A stretch of 64,000 bases of DNA. It comes from Isoetes taiwanensis (taxonomy: Eukaryota; Streptophyta; Lycopodiopsida; Isoetales; Isoetaceae). The stretch lies in the NCBI GenBank assembly GCA_021234155.1, contig JAJEKV010000008.1, forward strand, positions 15,472,852 to 15,536,851, written 5' to 3'. The translations under genes and the position numbers were made by a program. Positions 19,984 to 30,230 of the stretch are shown here, in pieces (the stretch's first letter is position 1; each line of letters starts with the position of its first letter). Below the pieces are notes generated by a model. The model was not told the DNA's origin. It made no database searches and saw only the letters and a program-made list of their open reading frames with translations.

Positions 19984-20759
19984 TTCCGTACTCTCTGTTA
20001 TGGTTCTGTGGAGCAATATACATTTATTTAGATTATGCAATTTCAAACAAGTCGCTACAACTTAATGCATTAAGTTCACATACTACTTCTCTTTAGAGAC
20101 CTTAAATATATCCAACGATTCTGAAGGCAGCCGGGGAGTGTGCCTTTCATCGGGCCCCAACATCTTTCATGTTCATGTGCTTCAAAACAACACGGCAAAA
20201 AAAAAAAAAAACCAACTTGTATTGCTCACATTTGCCTTGGGCGTGACCTAAAAAGGGCGTGTGTGAAATTAGGGAGCTGAAAAGTAACAAGGAAAAAAAA
20301 TCAAGATAAAGAAGAAGAAAAGATGGGCGGCTATCTATACCATATCCATAGCTTGAGCACTTATCGGACTTTGTTGTCTAAAAATATAACCCGAAGATGA
20401 TTGTAGAGCTCCACGTCCGGTGATTGAGGTCTAAGATTTGGGATATCACATTTTGGGAATACCTTCCGGCCTGCGACATTTAACAATGCCAAAGATATGT
20501 GTCATAAGAAGGATAGGTCATCGAGTAGTTAGGGAAAATTTTGCATGGTATTACACGCTTTGAAAAAATTCAAAGGGAAAGAGGATTTATAGATGCACTC
20601 CACGGTCTTCTTTGTTTGCTTCTTAAATTGTCACCTGCACTTCTGATATAAATCAAGTAACTCTTTGTAATCACACGCGATTCACGGTGCCACATTATGT
20701 TTATCGCATTATAGCTGTTGAGCGAAACAAAGCAACTAAAAGCGTTATATAGTCCCTAC
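19984..20759. other. No gene seen
   Basis: Mixed AT-rich sequence with an A14 run at about 20196-20210. No coding region or structured repeat could be supported. Confidence 0.45.
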
Positions 20760-21180
20760 TTAAAACGCAAGGCTTTGGACATGGTGCAACCAAGCAGAGA
20801 ACCGAGAATGTAACAAAATTAGAAACTTAAAGCGGATGCATCCTAGAGATTTGAACACCATTAGAATACAATTCATACGGGGATCAGCTTCATATGATGA
20901 TTTGAACCTGCTTTGCCAAAGTAGCGACACTAGAGTATAGGACATAACAGCCTTGTCATTGCTCAACCTTCTAATAAGGCAAAAAACTAAGCATGCCTCT
21001 GTATGATAGGAGAAACACCTCTGAAACATAGATTCACCAAGGTAATGGAGCATCTACCTTACTTCCAGTTGAAGATGCTTTGAAGTGACACAAGCAATAG
21101 AAACTTGTCTTCACAAGAAATAGGGAACCTTCTAAGCTTTCCACCTAACACGCAACCAGCTCTGCATATCATATAAACAT
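20760..21180 (-). CDS. Unrecognised minus-strand reading frames, possibly exons
   Basis: A 97-codon frame (21053 to 20760: MLHYLGESMFQRCFSYHTEA ... HSRFSAWLHHVQSLAF) is preceded upstream on the same strand (about 21172-21070) by an exon-like open segment encoding GCVLGGKLRRFPISCEDKFL and VSLQSIFNW. The residue content looks protein-like, with cysteines and aromatics spread evenly, but I recognise no family. It may belong with the frame at 21316-21694, which lies upstream on the same strand. Confidence that it is a gene is low. Confidence 0.25.
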
Positions 21181-21315
21181 AAATATCTAATGAAATCGAC
21201 CCTCGCCCTCGCCCTCTGCTTCATTGGGAATGTTGGGATCCCGGGAAACTCCAATGTTACATATCCTGATCTTATTCCGGTAGATAACCTCCGGTTTGTG
21301 CCCCTTTTCAACTTT

Positions 21316-21694
21316 TTACTCCATACCCATCTGTTTGGGATTTTTTCTGCTTGGCAGAAGTAAGATAGAGGGGAGGCAAATCCCTTACTGCATCGAGAAT
21401 GATGGATTTGGGAGGCGGCCCGAAAGGCTGGATTCGCACAAAACCTTCATAGAATCAATGTAAAGCTCTCTCCACAGTAGGTAGGAAAAGAGATGGGTCC
21501 CCGGAAAAAAATAAAAAACAACTAAGTAGATCCACCGGGCTAAGAAACCCGGCGACATTCAACAGGCTCGGGTGCTGCGGTGAACGGATATATGCAGGGC
21601 TGAACAAGTTAGGTATAAACCCTCCGCATATTTTGCACTTGCTTTCAATGTTCTCTTGCGACCTCGTTACCAAACTCCGGGCCAATTTCACCAC
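21316..21694 (-). pseudogene. Unrecognised minus-strand reading frame with one in-frame TGA
   Basis: From 21694 the frame reads MVKLARSLVTRSQENIESKC, KICGGFIPNLFSPAYIRSP and LSPVDLLSCFLFFSGDP, meets a TGA at 21457-21455, and continues in the same frame for about 45 more codons (FYEGFVRIQPFGPPPKSII, LDAVRDLPPLYLTSAKQKK) before stopping near 21316. The Cys pair (CKIC) hints at a metal site but is not enough for a call. The single stop in an otherwise open frame suggests recent decay or a short intron. Confidence 0.35.
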
Positions 21695-22265
21695 TTAAAA
21701 TTTGCTCACATGAAAATAAGAATATCAACACACTGTTGCACTAAAGCACTAAAGCTTTCTGCTCTTCTGCACATGCAAACCAAATGAATATGTAGCATAT
21801 GAAATGCTTGCTCAAATGAAATGCTTGTTCCGGATCACGCCCACTCCAAATTTGTTTCCACTCGATAGCACGAGGCTTCCATGTTCAAATTTCTAAAAAA
21901 AAGGGGGCTTTGTTGTGAGCCCTTGGATGTTGGACCATTGAAAAAAGATAAATCAGCGACTAAGAAATGGTGCACTCTAGATGTACGCATTAGTACATCC
22001 ATTCGAATACGCCATGAAATCTTAGGAAAACCTTTATGAAAAGCGTACAAAAACACAAAAAAAACCCCCTGTTATTATGCTACATATTCAAACTTTCACC
22101 AAGTTCTCACCATCAAGTATTTTGAGTGAAGTTAGATTAAATAGTTGGAGTTCAAACTTTTAAATTTGTTCAAACCCTGTTGTTCCTATGGATATTCATT
22201 GTTTAAATTAAATGGTGGAAATTCAATGGTTTAGCGGCCTCCGGGATCCCACCGGTAAAACGTCA
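21695..22265. other. No gene seen
   Basis: AT-rich DNA with a few short direct repeats such as AAATGCTTG. No coding region could be supported. Confidence 0.45.
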
Positions 22266-22490
22266 GAAATTATATTACCTTTTCTTCATTAAATCATACG
22301 TATGGCCGGCAGAGTATACCGTCCGCCGGGATCCTCTCCACTTGCCTTAATGTCAATGGTCCAGTGGGTGCAATGGTTGTGAATGTCCGAAATTGTATTA
22401 TCTCTTCTCGGCAGGGTATACTACCCTCCGGGATCCCCTCCATGTACCTTAATGTCAATGGTCCAATGGGTGAATGTTTGTGTTTGGCCT
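22266..22490. repeat. Two-copy tandem repeat, period about 105-125 bp
   Basis: Both units carry GAAATT(A/G)TATTA, GGCAG(A/G)GTATAC, CCGGGATCC, and TTAATGTCAATGGTCCA(G/A)TGGGTG. A partial third copy (CCTCCGGGATCCCACCGG) precedes them at about 22237. Confidence 0.7.
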
Positions 22491-22737
22491 TACAATGTGA
22501 CCTAAAATCTCAACCCGAATTTTAGATTTTCACAAACAGTAGACCACTGCAATACAATAGATCTCGAAACTGAAAATGAGCTCGCAAGTTAATATCATGT
22601 TTAACATATGAATTCAAAATGTGACAATGAAACCTTAGTTAATGACGAAAGTTCATAATAGATGAGTATTGCTACATATGTACATGACCATGTAAACTAA
22701 TGTCATATCATATAACATATATATGTTCTTATGTTTG

Positions 22738-23244
22738 TAGCTCAATCCGTGGTTGATCCGAGATCCTAAAACGGCTCCCACGTGGCTTTGGGACGTGTCG
22801 TGCGGCCGAGGGATGGCCAAGGAGTTTGTTTGTGGCTTATATGTAATCGATCCTACGGTCCGGTTGATTTGATCACGATCGTCGATCAGAGATCTACGAC
22901 TCCGCGTTGCTTTGGGACATCCTACCCGGATCTAACATATATAGCTGTTCTTATGTTTGTAGCTTCGATCCGGTAGACCCGATCGAGATCCTACCTTAAC
23001 TCATGTATTTTGGGGCGTATCGTGCGGCCCGGATGGCTTGGGAATTTGTTTGGCCAAACATGTAGCGTCCTACGATCGGTGATTTGATCGATGCGTCCAA
23101 TCCAGAATCTAGGGCTCCGTTGCTTTTGGGACACATCCGGTGCACATGGCACAGAATTATATGTAATAGATCTTGCGGTCACCGTTGACAGTCGATCGTC
23201 GATCTAGGATCTTCATCCCGCGATGGCTTAGCACATATCTACCG
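22738..23244. repeat. Tandem satellite-like array, about five units of 100-116 bp
   Basis: Unit starts can be placed at 22738, 22844, 22960, 23063 and 23164. Shared words include TGTAG or TGTAAT at the start, GATCCTACGGTC, TTGATTTGATC, GATCGTCGATC, CCGTTGCTTTGGGAC and GTCGTGCGGCC. Units differ by many substitutions. The fifth unit is cut by the run of Ns, so the array probably continues in the gap. It is more GC-rich and CpG-rich than its surroundings. Confidence 0.75.
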
Positions 23245-23284
23245 NNNNNNNNNNNNNNNNNNNNNNNNNNNNNNNNNNNNNNNN
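23245..23284. other. Assembly gap (40 Ns)
   Basis: Forty consecutive undetermined bases inside the tandem array. The true gap length is unknown. Sequence character differs on the two sides. Confidence 1.
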
Positions 23285-23656
23285 TGGGCCGGGCTGCGTC
23301 TGGTGGTGGGCTCTGGATCTTAAACCATGGCTGCGCTTTCCCCTCTGATTACGCACGCGGCTTTTGGGGGTGCCATATGATCGCCTCACGCGGGCTGGCG
23401 CTTTGAAGGTGGCTGGCGGGATCTGCAAGGCCCGCCGGGTAGGATTGGATCCTGGTCGAATGCTCTGCATCCCACGCTGGGAAGAGAGCGCTTTGTTAGC
23501 TGGGGATTGGGAGCCTTTGCTCATTGACTGGCCCCAAGGTTCCCTACGCCCACTGGGCCAGAAGCACTAATTCATAAACAATTTATGTTCAACTATACTT
23601 AAGGGTAACATTCTTTATGTATGTAACAAAGGCTTTAAATTTTATGTTGTATAAGG

Positions 23657-23704
23657 GGATTCAAACCACGATCGTACAGAGCGGCTTGGCCCACTGGGCC
23701 AAGC
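23657..23704 (-). repeat. Pol III-like A and B boxes with a 21-bp palindrome
   Basis: On the minus strand TGGCCCAGTGGG (23701-23690) matches the A-box consensus TGGCNNAGTGG and GGTTTGAATCC (23667-23657) matches a B box with one change. The A-box word lies within a perfect palindrome GCTTGGCCCA-C-TGGGCCAAGC (23684-23704). A related copy, CCCACTGGGCCAGAAGCACT, occurs about 140 bp upstream (around 23549). It may be a tRNA-derived SINE remnant, but the palindrome could explain the A box by chance. Confidence 0.35.
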
Positions 23705-23896
23705 ATTAATTCCATTTCGTTTTAGTTACCAGGAGTAATATTCTAATTAAGATAAAAATAGAGTATACCATTCTAGCTGGTATAAGTTTAGAATCTTTAC
23801 GGAAGGCTCTAGTTCCAAAATATTTAAAGGCTATAAGAAAATCTGAAGAGAGATCCTAAGAAAATTCTTCCGGGAAGTCCAAATTGGCTACAACCA

Positions 23897-24150
23897 GGAA
23901 GTTCTAGAATGTTCTAGAATGTAGGGAATCCTATAGGAATATAAGAAGAATCTAGGGAAATACTTCTAGAAAAGTTCTAGGATATTTTGAAAGTTTGAGA
24001 ATATTTCCCGAGAGAAAGTCTTAGAATGTTCTAAAAAGTTATAGAATGTAAGGAACTCCTAAGGGATGCAAGAAAATGTTGATGAAATCTTAGAGTAGCT
24101 AGGGGAATCTTTACATAGGAGAATCTCTTTGAATGTCATATAGTAAGGAG
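23897..24150. repeat. Diverged direct repeat rich in TTCTAGAA words
   Basis: Two related blocks about 127 bp apart share GAATGTA(G/A)GGAA(T/C), TCCTA(T/A)(A/G)GGA and GCAAGAA or ATAAGAA. GTTCTAGAATGTTCTAGAATG (23901-23921) gives a tandem of TTCTAGAA palindromes. Confidence 0.5.
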
Positions 24151-26544
24151 CACAGGCAGATACTGGCAAGAAACTTTAAGGTTGGGACTCTTTATAGAAT
24201 CTTAGAGAATCTAAATCTAGTCGAGATTTCCCAGGAGGATATGCAGAGGCTCTGAGAGCCCCAAAGAGACAGCGAGTAGAATCTTAGAGAGAATCTATTA
24301 ATTTAGAGTATTCTCAAGATTCTTTTTAAATATAGAGACGCAGCCAAGAACTTATTACGAGGGGAACATGCTTGAAGGCTGGAACGCATTAAATTTCTTG
24401 GCACTGTAAACATGTTTATCATTTTGAGGTTTGCTTGAACATGTTGATGCGGAGGAGGTCCATAAGCATAAATTAGCTGGGCTAAAAAGTTACTATAGTC
24501 TTACAGCAACTCATCAAACATTTAACATGTAGAAGCCCCATCGTTCTGAATCCTAAGCTCTTTGAAAGGGCGTCTTCAACTTTACAAAAGAATTTACCTG
24601 TATTTTTAGTCACGTTGCTAAATGGGTGACGTTGGAAAAATTTACGGTGTTTAAAATGACACTTTCCTACAAAGATAGCATCTTTTCAGCTAGGTCATAG
24701 CATTTAAATGCCATTCTGATACAAAGTTGAAAGTCGAAAGGAATCATTCATTTCACAGAGATACAAGGCAATTTAAAAGATGGTACATTGGCGGAAATGG
24801 TTGTTTGGCTGCAAGGTGACGGCGGGGATGAGTCAATATTTACTAGTAAATGGAATAGAAGCGAAGGTGTAGATGCAATTTTTTTCAACAAAGTTGGATT
24901 GAAGATTTTATATATTTTCTGATTGGCGATCCACGGCAATATAATAAATACGAGCGGCTGGCTGAGATTTGAAAAGGCATGTTTGGAATTGTGCAGCACC
25001 TCGTTAGGTGCGTGACGAGCTGCGTTTGGTTTTAATGTGTTGGAAATGACTTATGTGCATGGACGAATGACGAAGCTAAAGCGCATATACGCGTCGCCAT
25101 TTAGCCATCCTCTTGAGAAAAGGCGGCGGGCCATTGTTGTCACCGCAGCATTGTCAGAAGCGTGGGAAACTGCGAGGCTGCAGCTCCAACGCACCACTAA
25201 TTTAACAAGATAGGATAACCACTTCTCACTAGTGAGGTATCACAAAAACTTTTTTGAATTTTGTAGATGTTCGGCCACAGGTATAAATACATATATAATA
25301 TCTTTAAAATACTTTAATGCTCATTTCCATAGGCACAGCTGGGTTGGAACTCTATACATGCACATGTTCGCTACGTGAATATAATATATTGCCACATAAA
25401 TACCCCATATAGGCCATACCCCAGTAGGCCTAACCCTAAAAACATGGGCTTTTAAGGGCTCCAAGAACTTTTGTTTGACTGGCTTTATATATACGGTGTA
25501 CGCTGAAACACGGCAGGGGTATCCGCTGGCGTTTGATGAAATACAGATTTGCCTCGAGAGCATAGACTGACTTTATTGATTTGAGCGACAGAGATCAGTA
25601 ATAATAAGTCAATCATTAGCGAAATTAGGCTTCCGGCGGCGTGGGTGGGGGTGCGCTATCTATTTAGCCACGGGCTTTGTAGTTCCCAGATCTGGCCTCA
25701 GCGAGAAGAACAACACCGCATGTTTGGTGGGCCGGATAAAATGGTAATTGGCGCGGAAGTTGCCGGTTTGATCTCTGTAGCACTCTATTATATTAGGAAG
25801 GGGTGAAGACACGGCGCCTCCGCCGGCGCTTAAAAGCACTTTGGCTGTGGAGTGCAGGGAAGCTGAGCTGAAGCGGGGGCTGCTGGCCCAGTTCCACGTT
25901 GAGTCTTACCGGTGTGGCAAACTTCCGGTAGGAAACGCCGGTGGCTAGGCCCAATATCTTTCACTTGAAATTAATACCAGGCAAGTATAGACTCGATACC
26001 TCTTAGGTGATAAAATGCGCCAGGCGGGGGTTGGCAAAGGCGAAACATTGCTTTACTTATGTAGCTGGCATGCATCCTCACAGAGGCCACTCTTGCATGA
26101 GAGCCCCAGGGAACATGCCAATCGAGGGTAGCCCCTTTAATGCCGCACGGTCCACAAATTTGAGGCTCAAAACATAAGCTATTTTGCAGTGCCGCAGGGG
26201 ATGGAGTGGACTGGCGGCCATGTTCTATGCCAGCTCCATTGTTATGAATACATGCGCGCGAGCACCGGGACCATTATCGGTCGATCCCTTGATTCTCAAC
26301 CTTGGATAGGATTCCCGTTGAATGACTAAGTTTAATTGTTATTCACGGATGCGCTATGTTATGGTGAGCCACCCGCTTTGGGGTATGTATGTTATTTGAT
26401 GTTGGCATTTCTTGTTTGGTGTGGCTGGGCTAAGGTGAATCCCGGGATGGGCCGACCGCGTCCATTTCTTCCCCTCGTGTTCTTGCTCTCACCATCAAGG
26501 GCAGGTGTCAGGTGAGGCTCAGGCTTCCACTTGAGGACGTCACG

Positions 26545-26556
26545 TGGTATTAGAGC
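26545..26556 (+). other. Degenerate primer-binding-site motif
   Basis: TGGTATTAGAGC differs by one base from the plant LTR-element primer-binding site TGGTATCAGAGC. It lies inside repeat copy A. Paired LTRs could not be delimited, so this is suggestive only. Confidence 0.4.
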
Positions 26557-26739
26557 AGTCTTTGGATCAGGGTGAAATTTGCGCCATTTCCTACAATGTA
26601 CTAATAAGTCTGAATCTTGGGTCTTGAGTTAAATTCTAGGATGCCCATAGTAGTATAAAAAGGAAACTGGCTAAGCAGCCGTTTGAGCTGAAAAAAACAT
26701 TTGGCAAACTTAAACTGGCCATTAGAAGTGACTACTCCG

Positions 26740-27000
26740 CAGTCGTAAAAGCCCTACCTAAATTTTAGCTCCATACTCCTGACCCAATGTATGAGTTGCT
26801 GAGCATAAAAGGCGGGCTGGAAATGGACTGAGCGCAGAAGCAAAAGAGCGTGATATTTTCAACTCGCTCCTCTCGAGGAGTAGGGTGGGAACATCAATCC
26901 TGAGGAAGGTCGCTGGGCTCTACCCTGAATTTACAGCTCCATGCTCTAGCACATTGTGGCGGAAGGTAGTCAAAATTTGAACAATATGGCGGGAACTGGG
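26740..27000. repeat. Repeat block also found at 28805-29035
   Basis: AGCCCTACCTAAATTTTAGCT is shared at about 26751 and 28821, followed in both by CCAT(A/G)CTCCT, GTTGCTGAGC or GTGCTGAGC, (C/T)TCGAGGAGTAGG or CTCGAGTAGG, GGGCTCTACC and AGCTCCATGCTC, then a TTTTGAAC or TTTGAAC word. The two blocks are about 2.07 kb apart in direct orientation and could be remnants of paired terminal repeats flanking the interior of copy A. Confidence 0.6.
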
Positions 27001-28804
27001 CGGAAACCAGTCCCGAGGTTTCGCGGTTTGGCTGAAGGCTGGCGGTGAGGGTTTTGTACTGCGCCAGAGCCGTGCCGCTTGTGGCACAGGTTTTGGGGTT
27101 TTTGGCGTGTGGTTTTTAGAAAGGAATTTAAAACACGAGGTTTCTTTGACTGGGGTGGTATGTACCTGATTTTTTGACCAATGTGCTTTGCAATTTCATA
27201 TATGCAATAGGATTTAATTTGCTCCAAAATAATTTTGTTTTCAAAAACTAGGGTTTGTTTATAAATAAACCATAAAATTGGGGCACAGCTATACCGGCTG
27301 CGGGGTTGGTACTTACTCGCGGACAAAGTGCTGAGGCATTGGCACAGGTATAGATCATCTAGACCCTCGACGCGCAACAAAAACAAGCTCAAATGGTAAA
27401 ATGCCTCTTTATAGCGCGCAGGGCTTCAGTACATGGTATCTCTCTTTCAAGCGGAATTTGACTTAGATGCCATTTGACATCTATTTGCGGGGACTTATCG
27501 AGAACTAGATGGGGGCTGCAATTACTCCATCACGTAAAGTATTGACACTTCAACAACATTTGCCACTTTGAGGATTCTGGGTACATACATAAAAGCATAC
27601 ATAGCCCGGCTTTGTTTAAAGCTCAGTTCAATACCAAGACCACAATCAACTATCCATGACTTGGGGCGGGTATGTCTCCTGGCTGGCAGAAGGAGCCATC
27701 TTGCTTATATAGAGCGGAATGTTGTAGGGGGAAGCCCTTCAAGTAGTCGTTTGATATGAACCCTTAGACTCACAGAATATCTGAGGTGTTTTGGCACTTT
27801 GGAGTAGGAGGCTAGAGCCATAGAAGAGGGACATGCGACAGTAGAGGAGGTGAGGCGGGAGGAAACCAGGGAAGAGCTGGCCAGAAACTGCCACCACAGC
27901 GAGAGGCGATGATACATGGAACCTTTGACACCATGACGTCTTTCGCCGAATGGAAGACATATATTTGGTAAAATAAGCCGAGAATGCTGGAACTATCAAA
28001 GCGACTTGCATCACGAGCTCAGCCGGAAGGTCGACCCTTCACCAACTCGATGTAGCGGTTTCAAATGAAAACGCGGGAGGCCTGTTGCCAGAATGGGGAA
28101 GCCCTGAATTGGCATCGCGGGAAGTTAGGGTTGAAAAGCATAAATCGCCCGGTCGACATGACAATTCCTAAATTGCAGGGCAGAAGGCGGGAAGAGACCA
28201 CCCATGATGATCCTACGGTCTAGCGGCTCAAGCGGATGTCAAGCAGCGTCAACAAAAGATGTAACAAAGCTAGACAACTGCGAAGCACTTGAAAATCTGG
28301 AAAGCGCGGCGTGCCAGGTTCCGCGCGTTGGGAAGCGGGATGGCGACTGGTAGTTTTTAAAAACAAGGATATGGAGGAGAAGGGACATATGGGAAGGCAT
28401 CTCCGACTTGAAGCCTATATCAATATAAAGGGGTAAGATCAAAGGAGGAGGATAGTCAGTTCAAACAAGAGTTCCGGGTCAAAAGTACCCGAAGGAAGGG
28501 CAGGGCTTGGGTGCCAGAAACGATTCGAGACTTCAGGTGGACCGATAAAGGATGGAGGCCAGAGCCTAGCTGAACACGGGGACAGAATTTCCGAAGCGGC
28601 GGAAAGGAGGGTGGCGGCGCAGGCTAAAGATGACCACACTTCGGGCACTAGAGGCATCTCCAGGTAGTCTGGCCAGCGGAGTAAAACACCACCCAGATTC
28701 AACGCGGCTGGAAGCGGCGCGAATTACACTGCTCGATCGCCATCACCAGCAGAAGGCATGCGGAGTGTCTGGCCCCGCAACACTAACTAGATTGATCTTA
28801 CTCC

Positions 28805-29035
28805 AAGAGCGAAGACTTCGTAGCCCTACCTAAATTTTAGCTCTCCATGCTCCTAAGCGCGTAGTGCTGAGCTTTTCAAAGTGGTTTCGTCTGGTCCAAA
28901 TTAGAGATGGGGTCATATTTTTGTTCCACTCCTCGAGTAGGAAAGGATTCTGAATGCTCTGTGAAGTCATCACAGGGCTCTACCTATTTTAGCTCCATGC
29001 TCCTAAGCATGGCGGCGGTGATAAAATTTTGAACC
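28805..29035. repeat. Second copy of the 26740-27000 block
   Basis: Direct copy of the block at 26740-27000, sharing the same series of words in the same order and spacing to within small indels. Confidence 0.6.
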
Positions 29036-29859
29036 TTACAACTTGACTCGACGAAGCTCAGAGGAAATTTTGGCCACCAATAGAACCCAAATTTACAACA
29101 AAATACAAATTTTGTTTTGAAAAACTGGGTTTTGCGTTTTACCGGCCAGAAGTGGCCCATTAGGAACTTCAGCTTATCTTTCTGCAAACAGAGTTGGTAG
29201 CTTTGCCTGCGGATGAAGTGCTCAAAAGGAGACCCATTCCTTTATTGCTGGCCGGGCCTGGCAGCGAGCGGAAACCGGTGGTACGGTACATCACACTCTT
29301 CTCATACAGAGGAATTAAATCTTATTCAGTTGTCTTTCAATACAATTTGGCGCAGCTGCCACATTAACGCTCCCCATGCGTCATGATGATATCTAGAATG
29401 GGCTGGGGATGCCGAGCTGCTGATGCACTCGTGGCGTGTTGGTCCCCCTCGAACCCACCCCTCAAAAGAAAAACAACAACAACAGCAACGTGGCACAGGA
29501 TCTGAAGATGCTCCGAAAACACCGCTGGCGACTTTGTTTAACGAAACAGGTTCAAACGCCAAGACGCTTGTCTGTTAGGGGCTTTGAGGCTTGGGCGCCA
29601 TACTATTGGCTCACGTTTGTATGGTTTGGCATTTGAACCTTTTGTAAGAATATAAAACTTGTTCAAATACAAATCATAATCTCTCACTTAACATATAAGA
29701 AAGCCATCTAGGTTTTGCTGTGTGCGAGAGGAATAGCGTTGGCCCAGCTGGCAAAATTCAAGTATGAAATAAGGCGACAAGTAACCTGGGTTCCGGCAAA
29801 CTGCAGCATCTGAGTTACACCAATAACTTCGGATTGGTCAGAAAGCTCTTAGTTCACAA

Positions 29860-30230
29860 AACTAGAGCTAGATTTAGATTAAATTTAACGTTCTTTTGTT
29901 AGTTCCACCGATCCATATACGGGTCTAATTTGGGTGTTAAAAGTGAAAATTGTGGCAGGGCTTGTTTGGCAATGGCCAATGACAAAACTGGGGTGATATC
30001 AAAACATGATTGTGGGCACATGGTAGGAGATACAATTTACAATTAGGTTAAAGCCTAAAAAGTAGTTTGTAAAAAGTGGCCGTCTATTATATTAAATACC
30101 CATAGTTTTGTACACTTGAAGATTTCTCGCACTTGACCTTAAAAGTACGCTTTCAGGTATTTTGAGAAACTTTGGGGTCGCTTTATATTTATGTTTGGAC
30201 TTTTAGGCACTTATATAATCCCGGAAGTCT
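29860..30230. repeat. Repeat also present at 47216-47585
   Basis: Shared words in order: AGCTAGATTTAGATT or GGCTAGATTTAGATT, TAGTTC, GCTTGTTGGCAAT or GCTTGTTTGGCAAT, AACATGATTGT, AGGAGATA, AATTAGG, AAAGTAGTTTTGT or AAAGTAGTTTGT, AAAAAGTGG, and TTTATATTTATGTTT followed by GACTTT or GAACTTT. Same orientation. Identity appears moderate with many small indels. Confidence 0.6.

Larger units (their letters stand above)
25950..29240. repeat. Dispersed repeat family, copy A
   Basis: Landmarks shared with copies B and/or C in the same order: CTCGATACCTCTTAGGTGAT (25992, also 58891), TGTATGTTATTTGATG (26386, also about 59278), AAAACTAGGGTTTGTTT (about 27244, also about 60022), TTCAAGTAGTCGTTTGAT (27747; B 47823), AACCCTTAGACTC, GAATGGAAGACATATATT (B also), and CAAGCGGATGTCAAG followed by AAAAGATGTAACAAA and GCTAGACAA (28229; B 48337; C about 61815). 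No intact coding region. A degenerate primer-binding site at 26545 suggests an LTR retrotransposon. Confidence 0.7.

Noticed and set aside
23173-23524. Open frames spanning the run of Ns
   Set aside because: They are open only because undetermined bases contain no stop codons.
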